Of a DNA stretch of 64,000 bases, positions 51,757-60,044 are shown one piece after another; within the stretch, counting starts at the first letter, position 1, and each line of letters starts with the position of its first letter. Source of the DNA: JAJTHC01 sp044358835 (GTDB lineage Bacteria; Cyanobacteriota; Vampirovibrionia; Vampirovibrionales; JAJTHC01); assembly GCA_044358835.1 (NCBI GenBank), contig JBIKNF010000007.1, positions 1 through 64,000 of the forward strand. Direction: 5' to 3'. Both the position numbers and the translations under genes were made by a program. The notes beneath the pieces are model-generated. The model was not told where the DNA came from, made no database searches, and saw only the letters and a list, made by a program, of their open reading frames with translations.

Positions 51757-52836
51757 CTAACCTTCAGTCGTAAAAGGCTTGTACGCCAGCGTAATACGAC
51801 GATCGTAAGCGGCAATCGACACCACTTCAAAGTTGTAGGTGGTCTCTTGCTCAAAGATTCTTCCATGTTGGCCATAGGCACAATAGGCTTCCACTCCTGA
51901 AGTCAATTCAGCCAAAACCCCACTGGCCAGCTGTTTTGAGATACGGCCTTCCACCTGTTGCCCCACTTGAAAGAGTTCATCCACCACCGTCCAAGGATCG
52001 GCTTCCATGCGCTTGAGACTCAAGCTAATGCGCTGACGATCATGATCCACCGTCAATACGCGAACCGTCACATGTTCGCCTAGGTTAATGACGTCACTGG
52101 GGTGCTTAATGCGACGCCACGTGATTTCAGACAAAGGCAACAAGCCGTCAATGCCGTTGATGTCCACAAACACACCAAAATCGGTAATCTTCACGACTTC
52201 GCCCGTTACGACGGTGCCTTCTTCCAATTCCTTGAGCGTGTCGGCGCGCATGGCGGCTTTCATTTCAAAAATGGCTTGACGATGGCTTAAAATCAGCTTG
52301 TTACGGTTGCTGTCGACTTCTAGGACTTTTACAGGCAATTCTTCGCCAGAAAGGTCGTCTAAAGATTTGGTGACGCGCAATTGGCTTGAAGGAATAAAGC
52401 CCTTAATGTTCATCACAGACGCCAGCATCCCGCCTTTGGTCACGCCTAAAATCGTGGCTTGCATGGTGGTTTGATCGTCTTTGGCTTGGCTTAAGGCGTC
52501 CCAATTTTTGACCTGTTGAACACGACGCAGACTCAACACGTATTGATGATGTTCTTCATTGTCTCTTAAAACAAAGCATTCTAGGTTTTCACCCACTTGA
52601 AACTGTTCTAGCAAGTCTTCGGCCGTATGGGCGTTGGGGATTTCTTTCATCGGCACGACGCCTTCGTACTTGCCATCAACATCCACCAGCAGGCTTTCTT
52701 TTTCAATGCGTATAATGCGACCCACGCACAACGCGCCCATGCGGACTTCGGCATTAAAGCTTTTTTCAAGTAAGGCTGCAAAATCAGCTTCTAAGGATTC
52801 ATTCATCGGTAAAGTCAAATGTTGTAGAACGGCCAA
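51757..52836 (-). CDS. rpsA: Small-subunit ribosomal protein bS1, four S1 domains
   Basis: bS1 helps mRNA bind the 30S subunit. Four S1 OB-folds are visible; the clearest is the third (GTVVTGEVVKITDFGVFVDI, then LLPLSEITW), preceded by GGMLASVMNIKGFIPSSQL. Four domains and about 360 residues resemble cyanobacterial or Firmicute S1, not the six-domain proteobacterial form. I choose TTG 52836 because an AGGAGA lies 6 bases before it; the internal ATG 52806 has no ribosome site. It is followed by an intrinsic terminator. Confidence 0.92.
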   Translation of the reverse strand: MAVLQHLTLPMNESLEADFAALLEKSFNAEVRMGALCVGRIIRIEKESLLVDVDGKYEGVVPMKEIPNAHTAEDLLEQFQVGENLECFVLRDNEEHHQYVLSLRRVQQVKNWDALSQAKDDQTTMQATILGVTKGGMLASVMNIKGFIPSSQLRVTKSLDDLSGEELPVKVLEVDSNRNKLILSHRQAIFEMKAAMRADTLKELEEGTVVTGEVVKITDFGVFVDINGIDGLLPLSEITWRRIKHPSDVINLGEHVTVRVLTVDHDRQRISLSLKRMEADPWTVVDELFQVGQQVEGRISKQLASGVLAELTSGVEAYCAYGQHGRIFEQETTYNFEVVSIAAYDRRITLAYKPFTTEG

Positions 52837-53020
52837 AGCGATTCTCCTAATTGGGTTTGTTGCACGCGCTTTACACGCACAACACAAACAGTAACACGGC
52901 ATAGCCAAGAAGGCGAAAAGCCCCTTTTTTATACTTAAAATAGCGTAAAACAAACGCAAAACCGTGTCAAGTAAGGGTGTGGTTTTAGGGGAGGCATGAG
53001 AAGGCCATGACGCGCAACGA

Positions 53021-53163
53021 AATGTAACGATTTAGCTCACCCCGTGGTTTTTGGGCATGAAAAACGCACCACTTTTGCTTGACGTTGTTTAATGAACGTG
53101 TACGCTTAAGTTAGAAGCGCACGATTTAATTTATTCATTACCCAAGTCCCGAAAGGCCCCCCC
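53021..53163 (+). promoter_or_regulatory. Promoter-like block D, copy 2, with leader
   Basis: AATGTAACGATTT, then CACCCCGTG, GCATGAAAAACGCACCA and TTGCTTGACG. TTGACG (53079-53084) and TACGCT (53101-53106) with a 16-base spacer form a plausible promoter. The ribosome site is a GAAAGGCCCCCCC just before the ATG. Confidence 0.65.
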
Positions 53164-53688
53164 ATGTTACGAACCACAACCCAATTTACCCCCCACGCTA
53201 CACCTCGTATAGCGAATGCCCGCCCTGCGTATTCCGCCCAACAGCGATTGGGGTTAAGTATAGAGGAATTAAAGCGTTTAGAAGCCTCATTGCGCTGGTA
53301 CATTTGCAATAATTTAGATGGTCCTGTAGGTCTCAAGAGCCTTCAAATTGATCTAGAACACGTGAACATATATCTAAAGCTTTTAAGAGACAGCACTTTT
53401 AATTCGCTCGCCAAACATGAACAGTTAGAGCGTTTATGGTCAGAATCTTTTTGTAGTAGAACGTTAACAAAGGCCAGGATAAAAAGTTTTGGATTAACTG
53501 AACACAATTCTCAAAATACTCTTGAGATATATTTTCAACATTTTCGCAGAGCACTGAAAGAATTTCAAGGTGAACAACCCCACAATGAAGCGCAAATAAA
53601 GGAACGTATAGGTCAATGGGAATTACTCCAAAAAGCTATTACTAAAATAATTGCAATTGTTTCACCGGGAATAGATGTAGAAAGTTAA
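53164..53688 (+). CDS. Small helical protein, paralogous family with shared N-terminus (member 2)
   Basis: The 174-residue product opens with MLRTTTQFTPHATPRIANAR and later YSAQQRLGL, closely like the member at 53842 (MLRTMPQFTPPTNFSKANN, YSVQQQRQGM). The rest is all helical and divergent. This split of a constant N-terminus and a variable body suggests a targeting or export leader, but it is not a Sec signal (no hydrophobic core). AT-rich codons contrast with rpsA. The function is unknown. Confidence 0.7.
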   Translation: MLRTTTQFTPHATPRIANARPAYSAQQRLGLSIEELKRLEASLRWYICNNLDGPVGLKSLQIDLEHVNIYLKLLRDSTFNSLAKHEQLERLWSESFCSRTLTKARIKSFGLTEHNSQNTLEIYFQHFRRALKEFQGEQPHNEAQIKERIGQWELLQKAITKIIAIVSPGIDVES

Positions 53689-53694
53689 TAACCT

Positions 53695-53841
53695 TAATGT
53701 AACGATTTATTTCACCCCGTGCTTTTTTTTCATAAAAAACGCACCATTTTTGCTTGACGCTGTATGATGAATAGTAATGCTTGAATAGAAGTAAATCCTA
53801 GACTTAACAATGTATTGCCTATAACCCAAAAGGACCCCCCC
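53695..53841 (+). promoter_or_regulatory. Promoter-like block D, copy 3, with leader
   Basis: Near-identical to the block at 53021 (AATGTAACGATTT, CACCCCGTG, AAAAAACGCACCA, TTGCTTGACGCTGT). TTGACG at 53754-53759 pairs with AATGCT/TAATGC about 15-16 bases on. AAAAGGACCCCCCC precedes the ATG. Confidence 0.65.
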
Positions 53842-54354
53842 ATGTTACGAACGATGCCTCAATTTACCCCCCCCACTAACTTTAGTAAAGCGAATAATCC
53901 CCCTACCTATTCCGTTCAACAGCAACGCCAAGGGATGAAAATTAGCACACAAACCGAGTATACGCTTAAGAATTTTTTTGAAACGGCTTTAAGAAAATAT
54001 GCTTCTGAAAATGAGAATGTACCTATTAGTGAGTATCATGTCGTATTTCAGTCGTATTTGAAGCGGCTCAGAAAGTTTAGAGACCCTTTTTCTATGCATG
54101 TGGCTAGTGACTCAAGGAATGATTCTCTTGTGGTTAAGATAAAAAAGTCTCATTTTTGGGACAGGGTTGCTCACCGTTTGTTGCTAAGACCTGCGAATCA
54201 GCTTCCAGCGGACGTAGTCGTGATGAAAAGAGTTCTTCTCCCTAACCCAACTGACGTTATGGAAAGTTTAGATCGTATTCTTACAATTGATCTTCCCGAC
54301 TGGAAAACACGCGGGTTCAAGCCTGAAACCCTAAAAAAACAATCGCATCAGTAA
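53842..54354 (+). CDS. Small helical protein, paralogous family with shared N-terminus (member 3)
   Basis: I place the start at 53842 (MLRTMPQFTPPTN), aligned with member 2, not at the earlier ATG 53815, because the leader and AAAAGGA site are shared. The 170-residue protein carries the constant N-terminus and a different C-terminal body (helical, with basic ending KPETLKKQSHQ). An eight-C run (53867-53874) sits at the place where member 1 has nine. The gene pair with its upstream blocks looks like a tandem duplication of about 678 bp followed by divergence. Confidence 0.7.
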   Translation: MLRTMPQFTPPTNFSKANNPPTYSVQQQRQGMKISTQTEYTLKNFFETALRKYASENENVPISEYHVVFQSYLKRLRKFRDPFSMHVASDSRNDSLVVKIKKSHFWDRVAHRLLLRPANQLPADVVVMKRVLLPNPTDVMESLDRILTIDLPDWKTRGFKPETLKKQSHQ

Positions 54355-54411
54355 AGTAAAAAAATAAAAAACGCAAAATTCGTAGGCGGGTGTGGCATCC
54401 CAAAGCCCTCC

Positions 54412-54457
54412 GCGATTGAAGCTTAAAATATCCTTAAGCAATCGCCCGTTTTTTGTA
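54412..54457 (+). terminator. Probable intrinsic terminator after the paralogous pair
   Basis: GCGATTG...CTTAA pairs with TTAAG...CAATCGC (one bulge), followed by CCG and a run of six T. Confidence 0.7.
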
Positions 54458-54533
54458 CACATGCTACAATGAAGCGGGTATTGTTTTACTCCGTCCCTCA
54501 TGCTTCTTTTTCGAATGACAGAAGGAACTTCTG

Positions 54534-54992
54534 ATGTCTAACACACCCCCTAAACATCCCCCCCCTGAAGCCTTTCGCAAGTTTGCCCACCGCGTTTCAG
54601 AACTGGCGGGTTCGCCCAAAGCCTTTGTTTTGGCCAGTGCCACGATTGTGATTTGGGCGAGTTTGGGATCAATTTTTAACTATTCCGACACCTGGCAACT
54701 GGTCATTAACACCAGCACCACGATCATCACCTTTTTAATGGTGTTCTTGATTCAGAACACCCAAAACCGTGATGCTCGTGTGGTGGGCTTGAAGTTGGAC
54801 GAAATTATTCGGGCCACCAAAAAAGCCCGAGATTCCATTATTGAGTTGCAAGCCCTTTCTGATGCTGAACTCGATGCCTTAGAAGCCGAGTTTTTGCGTA
54901 TTCGTGAAGAAAGTTCTCACATGCACCATTCGCTTCATGCGGTGGAACGCCTGATTGAAGCCCACCATACCGTCAAGCCCCCCAAGAAATAA
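54534..54992 (+). CDS. Low-affinity iron permease family membrane protein
   Basis: The 152-residue protein has two membrane segments (AFVLASATIVIWASLG, about 30-46; VINTSTTIITFLMVFLIQNTQNRD, about 62-85), followed by a cytoplasmic helix with LDEIIRATKKARDSIIELQALSDAELD. The FLIQNTQNRD and KLDEIIRA motifs define the small bacterial family named after yeast low-affinity iron transport; actual iron transport in bacteria is largely unproven. It stands alone, with a TACAAT box about 65 bases upstream. Confidence 0.85.
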   Translation: MSNTPPKHPPPEAFRKFAHRVSELAGSPKAFVLASATIVIWASLGSIFNYSDTWQLVINTSTTIITFLMVFLIQNTQNRDARVVGLKLDEIIRATKKARDSIIELQALSDAELDALEAEFLRIREESSHMHHSLHAVERLIEAHHTVKPPKK

Positions 54993-55008
54993 GGGGCATG
55001 CCACTTGT

Positions 55009-56817
55009 TTAGCCAAAGTGCAAGCGGTTTAAGCGACTGTAAGCCCGCGTGTTGACGCCTTGAGCAGGTTTGACAGGCGTGTTAGGCAAGGCAAACAATG
55101 CTTTAATCGGGGCTTTGGTGGGGACGTCTTGTCGGCTTTTTTGGTGGTGACGAAACGAAAAATAGGGGGGCGCCTTCAGCGAGGCCACTTTGCTCAACAC
55201 AGGGGCTTCTTCCACGGCGGGGGTAGGCACTGGCCCGAACGCTTGCGCCAACGGGGGGGCGGGGGGTTGAAGCACCAAGGGAAGATCGTTTAGTTTAGGG
55301 GGGGAAGGCACTGAACCCTCAGACATTTTTGAAAGTTGAGGGATGTGAAGGCGTGGACGGGTGACAGCATCCAGGGGAATGAGCGCGGATTCATCGTCTA
55401 GCAGGGTGTCTTGTTCCCAATGGGGCTGATGAGGCATCCTTGGGGCAGGTGCTTGAACGGGGGCAAACATGTCGTCCACTTCAGTGGCGTGGGGCATGAG
55501 CCAACTGGCAAAGGGTTTTTCCGGCTCATGCAAAAGATCCATTTTTTCAAGAGGCGTCAGGGTAGATTCCTCCCACGCCTTTGCGGGAGCCGTCTTAAAC
55601 AGTCCTGATTTAAAGCGCGCTAACGCATACGCCCAGGTGGGATTTAGTTTAAACGCCAGCCCCAACGCCACCGCCAAAACCATGCCGCCAATACAAAGGT
55701 ACATCATCCATAAATGGGCCTGAAATCGGGCTTCTTCCGCCTGTAAATGATGTTTAATGCGTTCATTCAGCCACGCTTCATCTTCCCACGGCAAGCGCAG
55801 GTAACGATCATACGCCTGCGCTTCAGAAATGACGTATTCTAAGGCGGGGTTGGGTTCGTAGCCTTGTTCGCTTAAGGGCTGAAGTACAACAATTTCAGGC
55901 GTTTCTTCCACACTAAGGTTCTTATTTTCAAGGCGTTCGCTTGGCAGAAGGGCGCTCTCTTCTTGAGGCTCATTCAGTGGGACGCCTCCTTCAAGGGTCG
56001 TGACTTGTTCTGACACCGCCTCAGCAGGAGGCGTCTTTTGAGCCGACTTGGGCGTCCATGCAGACACCCACGAAACAGGCGGTGCGGACTTTACACGGTG
56101 CGTGGCCGGATGAAAAGATCTATACGCGTGAGCCGTCCTCTTCCATTTCGACGCCTTGTAACGAGGATGATACCCCTGACCCGCGGGGGACTCCGTCGGG
56201 GTGGGCGGTTCACTAAACTCAAAGGCAGGAACCATAGAAGAAGAAGAAGAAGACGCTTCGCCTAAGGCGCTTAGAGGCAAGGAACGTTTAGGCGTCCACG
56301 TATTGCTTAGGGCATAGCCTTGAGTAGGGGTCGAGGGGGTGGGTACGTCTGGTTGGAAGTGAAGAGCGGTTCCAGCAGAAGAAGGGGCTTGCGTTACGGT
56401 AGATTCCCCAGAATGGCTGCGCATATTGACGCGAATATCTTTAGCCGAAACACCTGGTACCACCACGGACACTTTTCCATGTTCTACATTCAAGCGGGCG
56501 ATGTGTTGGCCTGAAGGATCCATCACCAAAGGCGTGGCTCTCACTTTTTCAGACGTATTGCCTTGTAAGCCCAACGTGTACACCCCTTCACTATCATGTT
56601 CATCAGGGGCCAGTTCTCGGGCGTTGCCAGTGACGTTGACGTTGATGTTTAATTTACCGTCGGCTTGCTTTTCAAGAGAAATGTGTTCAATGGTATTGGC
56701 CAACGCTCCACTGGTGGAAAGGCCTACAAGCAGGCTGGCCACTATCAACGCTTGAAGCGTCTGGCGTTTTAAGGCGTAAAAGAGCGGGGTAATTCGTTGA
56801 AATAAAAACGACCACAT
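55009..56817 (-). CDS. Membrane-anchored protein with AMIN-like N-terminal domain
   Basis: I choose ATG 56817 behind GGAAAGG. The 602-residue protein has a signal-like hydrophobic segment (LQALIVASLLVGLSTSGALA, about 20-40). A beta-rich domain follows, starting IEHISLEKQADGKLNINVNVTG and similar to AMIN domains, which bind peptidoglycan or secretin partners. Next come long Pro/Ser-rich regions, a second membrane segment (MYLCIGGMVLAVALGLAFKL, about 370-390) and a Pro-rich C-terminal region. AMIN assignment is by pattern only. It is divergent from fliG and may belong to envelope or flagellar assembly by context. Confidence 0.6.
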   Translation of the reverse strand: MWSFLFQRITPLFYALKRQTLQALIVASLLVGLSTSGALANTIEHISLEKQADGKLNINVNVTGNARELAPDEHDSEGVYTLGLQGNTSEKVRATPLVMDPSGQHIARLNVEHGKVSVVVPGVSAKDIRVNMRSHSGESTVTQAPSSAGTALHFQPDVPTPSTPTQGYALSNTWTPKRSLPLSALGEASSSSSSMVPAFEFSEPPTPTESPAGQGYHPRYKASKWKRTAHAYRSFHPATHRVKSAPPVSWVSAWTPKSAQKTPPAEAVSEQVTTLEGGVPLNEPQEESALLPSERLENKNLSVEETPEIVVLQPLSEQGYEPNPALEYVISEAQAYDRYLRLPWEDEAWLNERIKHHLQAEEARFQAHLWMMYLCIGGMVLAVALGLAFKLNPTWAYALARFKSGLFKTAPAKAWEESTLTPLEKMDLLHEPEKPFASWLMPHATEVDDMFAPVQAPAPRMPHQPHWEQDTLLDDESALIPLDAVTRPRLHIPQLSKMSEGSVPSPPKLNDLPLVLQPPAPPLAQAFGPVPTPAVEEAPVLSKVASLKAPPYFSFRHHQKSRQDVPTKAPIKALFALPNTPVKPAQGVNTRAYSRLNRLHFG

Positions 56818-56932
56818 GGCATAGACCTTTCCGTTGAACCCCATTAAAGCATTGCAAGGGGCTTTCTTCTATCCTTCACCCGAAGGAGCTTTACCAAAAC
56901 AGGGGGAATCTCATCTAGGTGGAGGAACAGAG

Positions 56933-56961
56933 GAGACAAACGCCCGTTCATTCGCTACAAT
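56933..56961 (+). promoter_or_regulatory. Candidate promoter for fliG-fliH
   Basis: GAGACA (56933-56938) and TACAAT (56956-56961) are separated by 17 bases and lie 39 bases ahead of the fliG start. It looks like a housekeeping-type promoter rather than a sigma-54 or sigma-28 site. Confidence 0.5.
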
Positions 56962-56999
56962 AGAATAACGAACACTCTAATTCACCCCATGAGGAAGCC

Positions 57000-58052
57000 A
57001 TGCTCGTTGACGATTCCAAAAAAACACAGCAGATGATTAAAAGCATTGATGAACTCAATTGCGTTCAAAAGGTGTCATGCTTATTAATTTCTTTGGGGCC
57101 GGGCACTGCGGCAGAAGTGCTTAAAAACATTAAAGACGAAAGCGAAGTCGAACGCTTGGCATTTCACATTGCCGGCATGAGCCAAGTTGCTCCTGAAGTG
57201 TTTACCGAACTCATTACGGAATTTTATGTGTTGTTTGAAGCCCAAGGGTTTTTAATGTCGGGCGGGGTTTCTTACGCTCAAGAAATTCTCACCGATTCGT
57301 TTGGGGAAGAACATGCTCAAAAAATCTTAAACAAACTGGTGCAATCGCTTCAAAATACACCGTTTGACTTCTTTAATAAGGCGGATCCCACCCAGTTGGC
57401 GTCGTCTTTTCAGAATGAAAACCCCCAGTTGGTGGCATTGGTGCTTTCTTACATCAAGCCGGATCGCGCCGCGGCGATTTTGTCTCTACTAACCCCAGAA
57501 GCGCAGGTTGAAATTGCGTCTCGCATTGCGGTGATGGACCGCACCAGCCCTGAAATTTTACGTGAAGTTGAAACCATTATGGAAAACAAGTTTTCTAGTG
57601 TCATGACGAGTGACTTTAGTCAAGCCGGTGGTATTGAATCGTTGGCTGAAATCTTGAATTTTAGTGACCGCACCACTGAAAAAGCGATTTTAGACAACAT
57701 GGAAATGCGGGATCCTGAAATGGCGGAAAATGTGCGGAGTCTCATGTTCGTCTTTGAAGATATGGCAAAACTCGATGCACGCACCGTTCAACGCATCTTG
57801 CGTGAAGTGGAAACCAAGGACTTGGGCTTGGCTCTAAAAGGCGCCAAAGAAGAAGTCAAAACCATTGTTTTTGAAAATATGTCTGAACGCGCTGCAGCCA
57901 TGCTGAAAGACGATATGGAGTTCATGGGGGCGGTTCGTGCCAAAGATGTTTCTGAAAAACAAACCATTATTGTAGGGATTATTCGTGGGCTAGAAGCGTC
58001 TGGTGAAATTCAAATCGCCCGTAGTAAGGATGAAGACAGCTTTATTACCTAA
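57000..58052 (+). CDS. fliG: Flagellar motor switch protein FliG
   Basis: FliG forms the rotor ring below the MS ring and contacts the stator. All three regions are present: the N-terminal FliF-binding domain (VQKVSCLLISLGPGTAAEVL, about 22), the middle armadillo domain with the EHPQ-equivalent ENPQLVALVLSYIKPDRAAAIL (about 140), and the C-terminal stator-contact domain with FVFEDMAKLDARTVQRILREV (about 250). The length of 350 is standard. FliF would usually lie upstream but does not; a divergent AMIN-like gene does. Confidence 0.95.
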   Translation: MLVDDSKKTQQMIKSIDELNCVQKVSCLLISLGPGTAAEVLKNIKDESEVERLAFHIAGMSQVAPEVFTELITEFYVLFEAQGFLMSGGVSYAQEILTDSFGEEHAQKILNKLVQSLQNTPFDFFNKADPTQLASSFQNENPQLVALVLSYIKPDRAAAILSLLTPEAQVEIASRIAVMDRTSPEILREVETIMENKFSSVMTSDFSQAGGIESLAEILNFSDRTTEKAILDNMEMRDPEMAENVRSLMFVFEDMAKLDARTVQRILREVETKDLGLALKGAKEEVKTIVFENMSERAAAMLKDDMEFMGAVRAKDVSEKQTIIVGIIRGLEASGEIQIARSKDEDSFIT

Positions 58053-58111
58053 GCATTATTACACACGCAACGTCTTGACTTAGTTAATAAAGAAGGCGAT
58101 AAGGATCTATC

Positions 58112-58891
58112 ATGAGAGAAAACGTCTTTAAAGAAGTGACTTTGGGTAAACCTGTAGCGCTTCATTCCTTGAGCCCCCTTGAAGAAGAAGCCCTACGGGA
58201 TCTAAAAATTTTATTGACGGATGCTCACAAAACACGCGCTTCTTTGGTGGTGGAAGCCGAAAAAGAGGCTGAAAAAATCTTAGAACAAGCCCACCTAGAT
58301 GCACGAGCCTTCGTTGAAAAAGCCCACAAGCGTGCTGAAGAAATTGAAGCAAAGGCCCAGATGAGTTTTGACGCCATAGAAGCCCAAGCCACACAAAAAG
58401 GCTATGACGAAGGCTTTGAATCGGGGGTTTCGCAAGGGTATGAAGCCGCCGCTTTAGAAACCATGGAACTTTTAGAAGCGGCCAAACTTATGTTAGAAGG
58501 AGCCAAACAAGTGGAAGCCCACCGCTTGGAAAAGGCCGAAGCCCAAGCCGTTCATTTAATGAGCCTGGTGCTGAAAGAAGCGTCTGTAGTGGTGTGGCAG
58601 GAGATTCCGCAACACGTGTTGGTTGAAGCGTGGAAGCGCGCTGTAGAAGTCCATGCGCTTAAGGGAGACATCACCCTGTTGATTCACCCCGTACAATTAC
58701 AGTTGATTGAAGCATTGGGGCAAGAAGCCCTTCAATTGGTTCAACAGTTGCCCAACACCACTTTAAAAACCGATGCCCACCTGCCCACGGATGCCATTTA
58801 CCTGCTCAACAATGAAGTGAATTTAAACCTCAGTTTAAGTGCCGTGATCCAAGAACTGTGCCAAGCCTTATTGAACAAGCCCTCAAGTTAG
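58112..58891 (+). CDS. fliH: Flagellar assembly protein FliH
   Basis: FliH regulates the export ATPase FliI. The 259-residue protein has a long Ala/Glu/Lys-rich coiled coil (VEAEKEAEKILEQAHLDARA, about 46-100), a GYDEGFESGVSQGYE segment typical of FliH (about 97-112), and a C-terminal domain of the V-type-stator kind. It follows fliG by 59 bases on the same strand. FliI does not follow: the next gene is convergent. Identification rests on position and pattern together. Confidence 0.85.
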   Translation: MRENVFKEVTLGKPVALHSLSPLEEEALRDLKILLTDAHKTRASLVVEAEKEAEKILEQAHLDARAFVEKAHKRAEEIEAKAQMSFDAIEAQATQKGYDEGFESGVSQGYEAAALETMELLEAAKLMLEGAKQVEAHRLEKAEAQAVHLMSLVLKEASVVVWQEIPQHVLVEAWKRAVEVHALKGDITLLIHPVQLQLIEALGQEALQLVQQLPNTTLKTDAHLPTDAIYLLNNEVNLNLSLSAVIQELCQALLNKPSS

Positions 58892-58933
58892 TCCATCACG
58901 CCCCGTTTAAGCACCCACCAAACCCAAAGGGCG

Positions 58934-59971
58934 CTAAAACGCCAAAAGCTCTTGCATGGCGCGCATCACACGCAGGGGGTGAGGCATATACACGGATTCT
59001 AAGCTATAGGGGTAGGGGGTGTCTAAACCCGCGACGCGTTTAATAGGGGCTTTAAGGTATTCCACCGCTTTTTCGGCAATAATGGCTGAAATTTCCGCCC
59101 CGTAGCCCCCTGTCTTGGGCGCTTCATACACGATTAAAGCCCGTCCTGTTTTTCGAACACTGGTTAAAATGCTGGCTTCATCGACGGGTGAAAGTGTTCT
59201 TAAATCAATAATTTCAATGCTTACCCCATCACGTTCTTGCAATTTTTGCGCCGCAGCGTGGCAAATATCCACCATCGCCCCGTAACAAAACACCGACAAA
59301 TCCTGACCAGCCTGCACCAAGCGCGCGGGGCCTAAGGGAATAGGCGTTGCTTCTAAAGGCACCACGCCTTTGGGGGAACGATACAAACGCTTAGGTTCCA
59401 TAAATAAAACAGGGTCAGGCGACTGGAGAGCGCCAAGCAGTAAGCCTTTGGCTTCTGCAGGGGTAGAAGGAATCACCACTTTAATACCTGGGGTTTGGGT
59501 GAAATACGCTTCAGGGCTTTGAGAATGATAGGTGCCCCCACGAATGCCCCCACCGTAAGGGGTGCGAATAACCATGGGGCAAGCACAATCACCGCCACTG
59601 CGGTAGCGTAGTTTCGACACTTCAGAAATGATTTGGTCAAAGGCGGGGAAAATATAATCCGCAAACTGAATTTCAGGCACAGGAATCATGCCCGCAAGGG
59701 CCATGCCGTAGGCTGAACCGATAATACCCGCTTCGCTTAAGGGCATATCCACCACACGTTTTTCGCCAAATTGGGCTTGTAAGCCTTCCGTCACGCGAAA
59801 AACGCCCCCACTGATGCCCACATCTTCGCCAAAAACAATCACGCGCGGATCGCTGGCTAAAGCTTGAAACAAGGCTTCGTTAATGGCCTGAACCATGGTA
59901 ATGGGGGTGTCAGGGTGACGTTGCACGAGAGGGGCAGAAGCTTGAGAAGAAGGTGTCATGGTGGCATTCAT
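58934..59971 (-). CDS. 2-oxoacid dehydrogenase E1 component, beta subunit
   Basis: The 345-residue protein is the beta subunit of a two-chain, thiamine-diphosphate-dependent E1: VFGEDVGISGGVFRVTEGLQ (about 47), DMPLSEAGIIGSAYGMALAG (about 75), YHSQSPEAYFTQTPGIKVVIPS (about 148) and VFMEPKRLYRS-like text (about 190). These stretches lie nearest to the branched-chain/pyruvate class; whether it handles pyruvate or branched-chain oxoacids cannot be decided without the E2 partner, which is absent here. It follows the alpha gene on the same strand with a 73-base gap. Confidence 0.88.
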   Translation of the reverse strand: MNATMTPSSQASAPLVQRHPDTPITMVQAINEALFQALASDPRVIVFGEDVGISGGVFRVTEGLQAQFGEKRVVDMPLSEAGIIGSAYGMALAGMIPVPEIQFADYIFPAFDQIISEVSKLRYRSGGDCACPMVIRTPYGGGIRGGTYHSQSPEAYFTQTPGIKVVIPSTPAEAKGLLLGALQSPDPVLFMEPKRLYRSPKGVVPLEATPIPLGPARLVQAGQDLSVFCYGAMVDICHAAAQKLQERDGVSIEIIDLRTLSPVDEASILTSVRKTGRALIVYEAPKTGGYGAEISAIIAEKAVEYLKAPIKRVAGLDTPYPYSLESVYMPHPLRVMRAMQELLAF

Positions 59972-60044
59972 GGTAACGCACTTTCATAAAAATAACAGAA
60001 GGTTTAAAAAGAAACGGCTTTAAAAGAACTTGCTTCAAGAAGCC

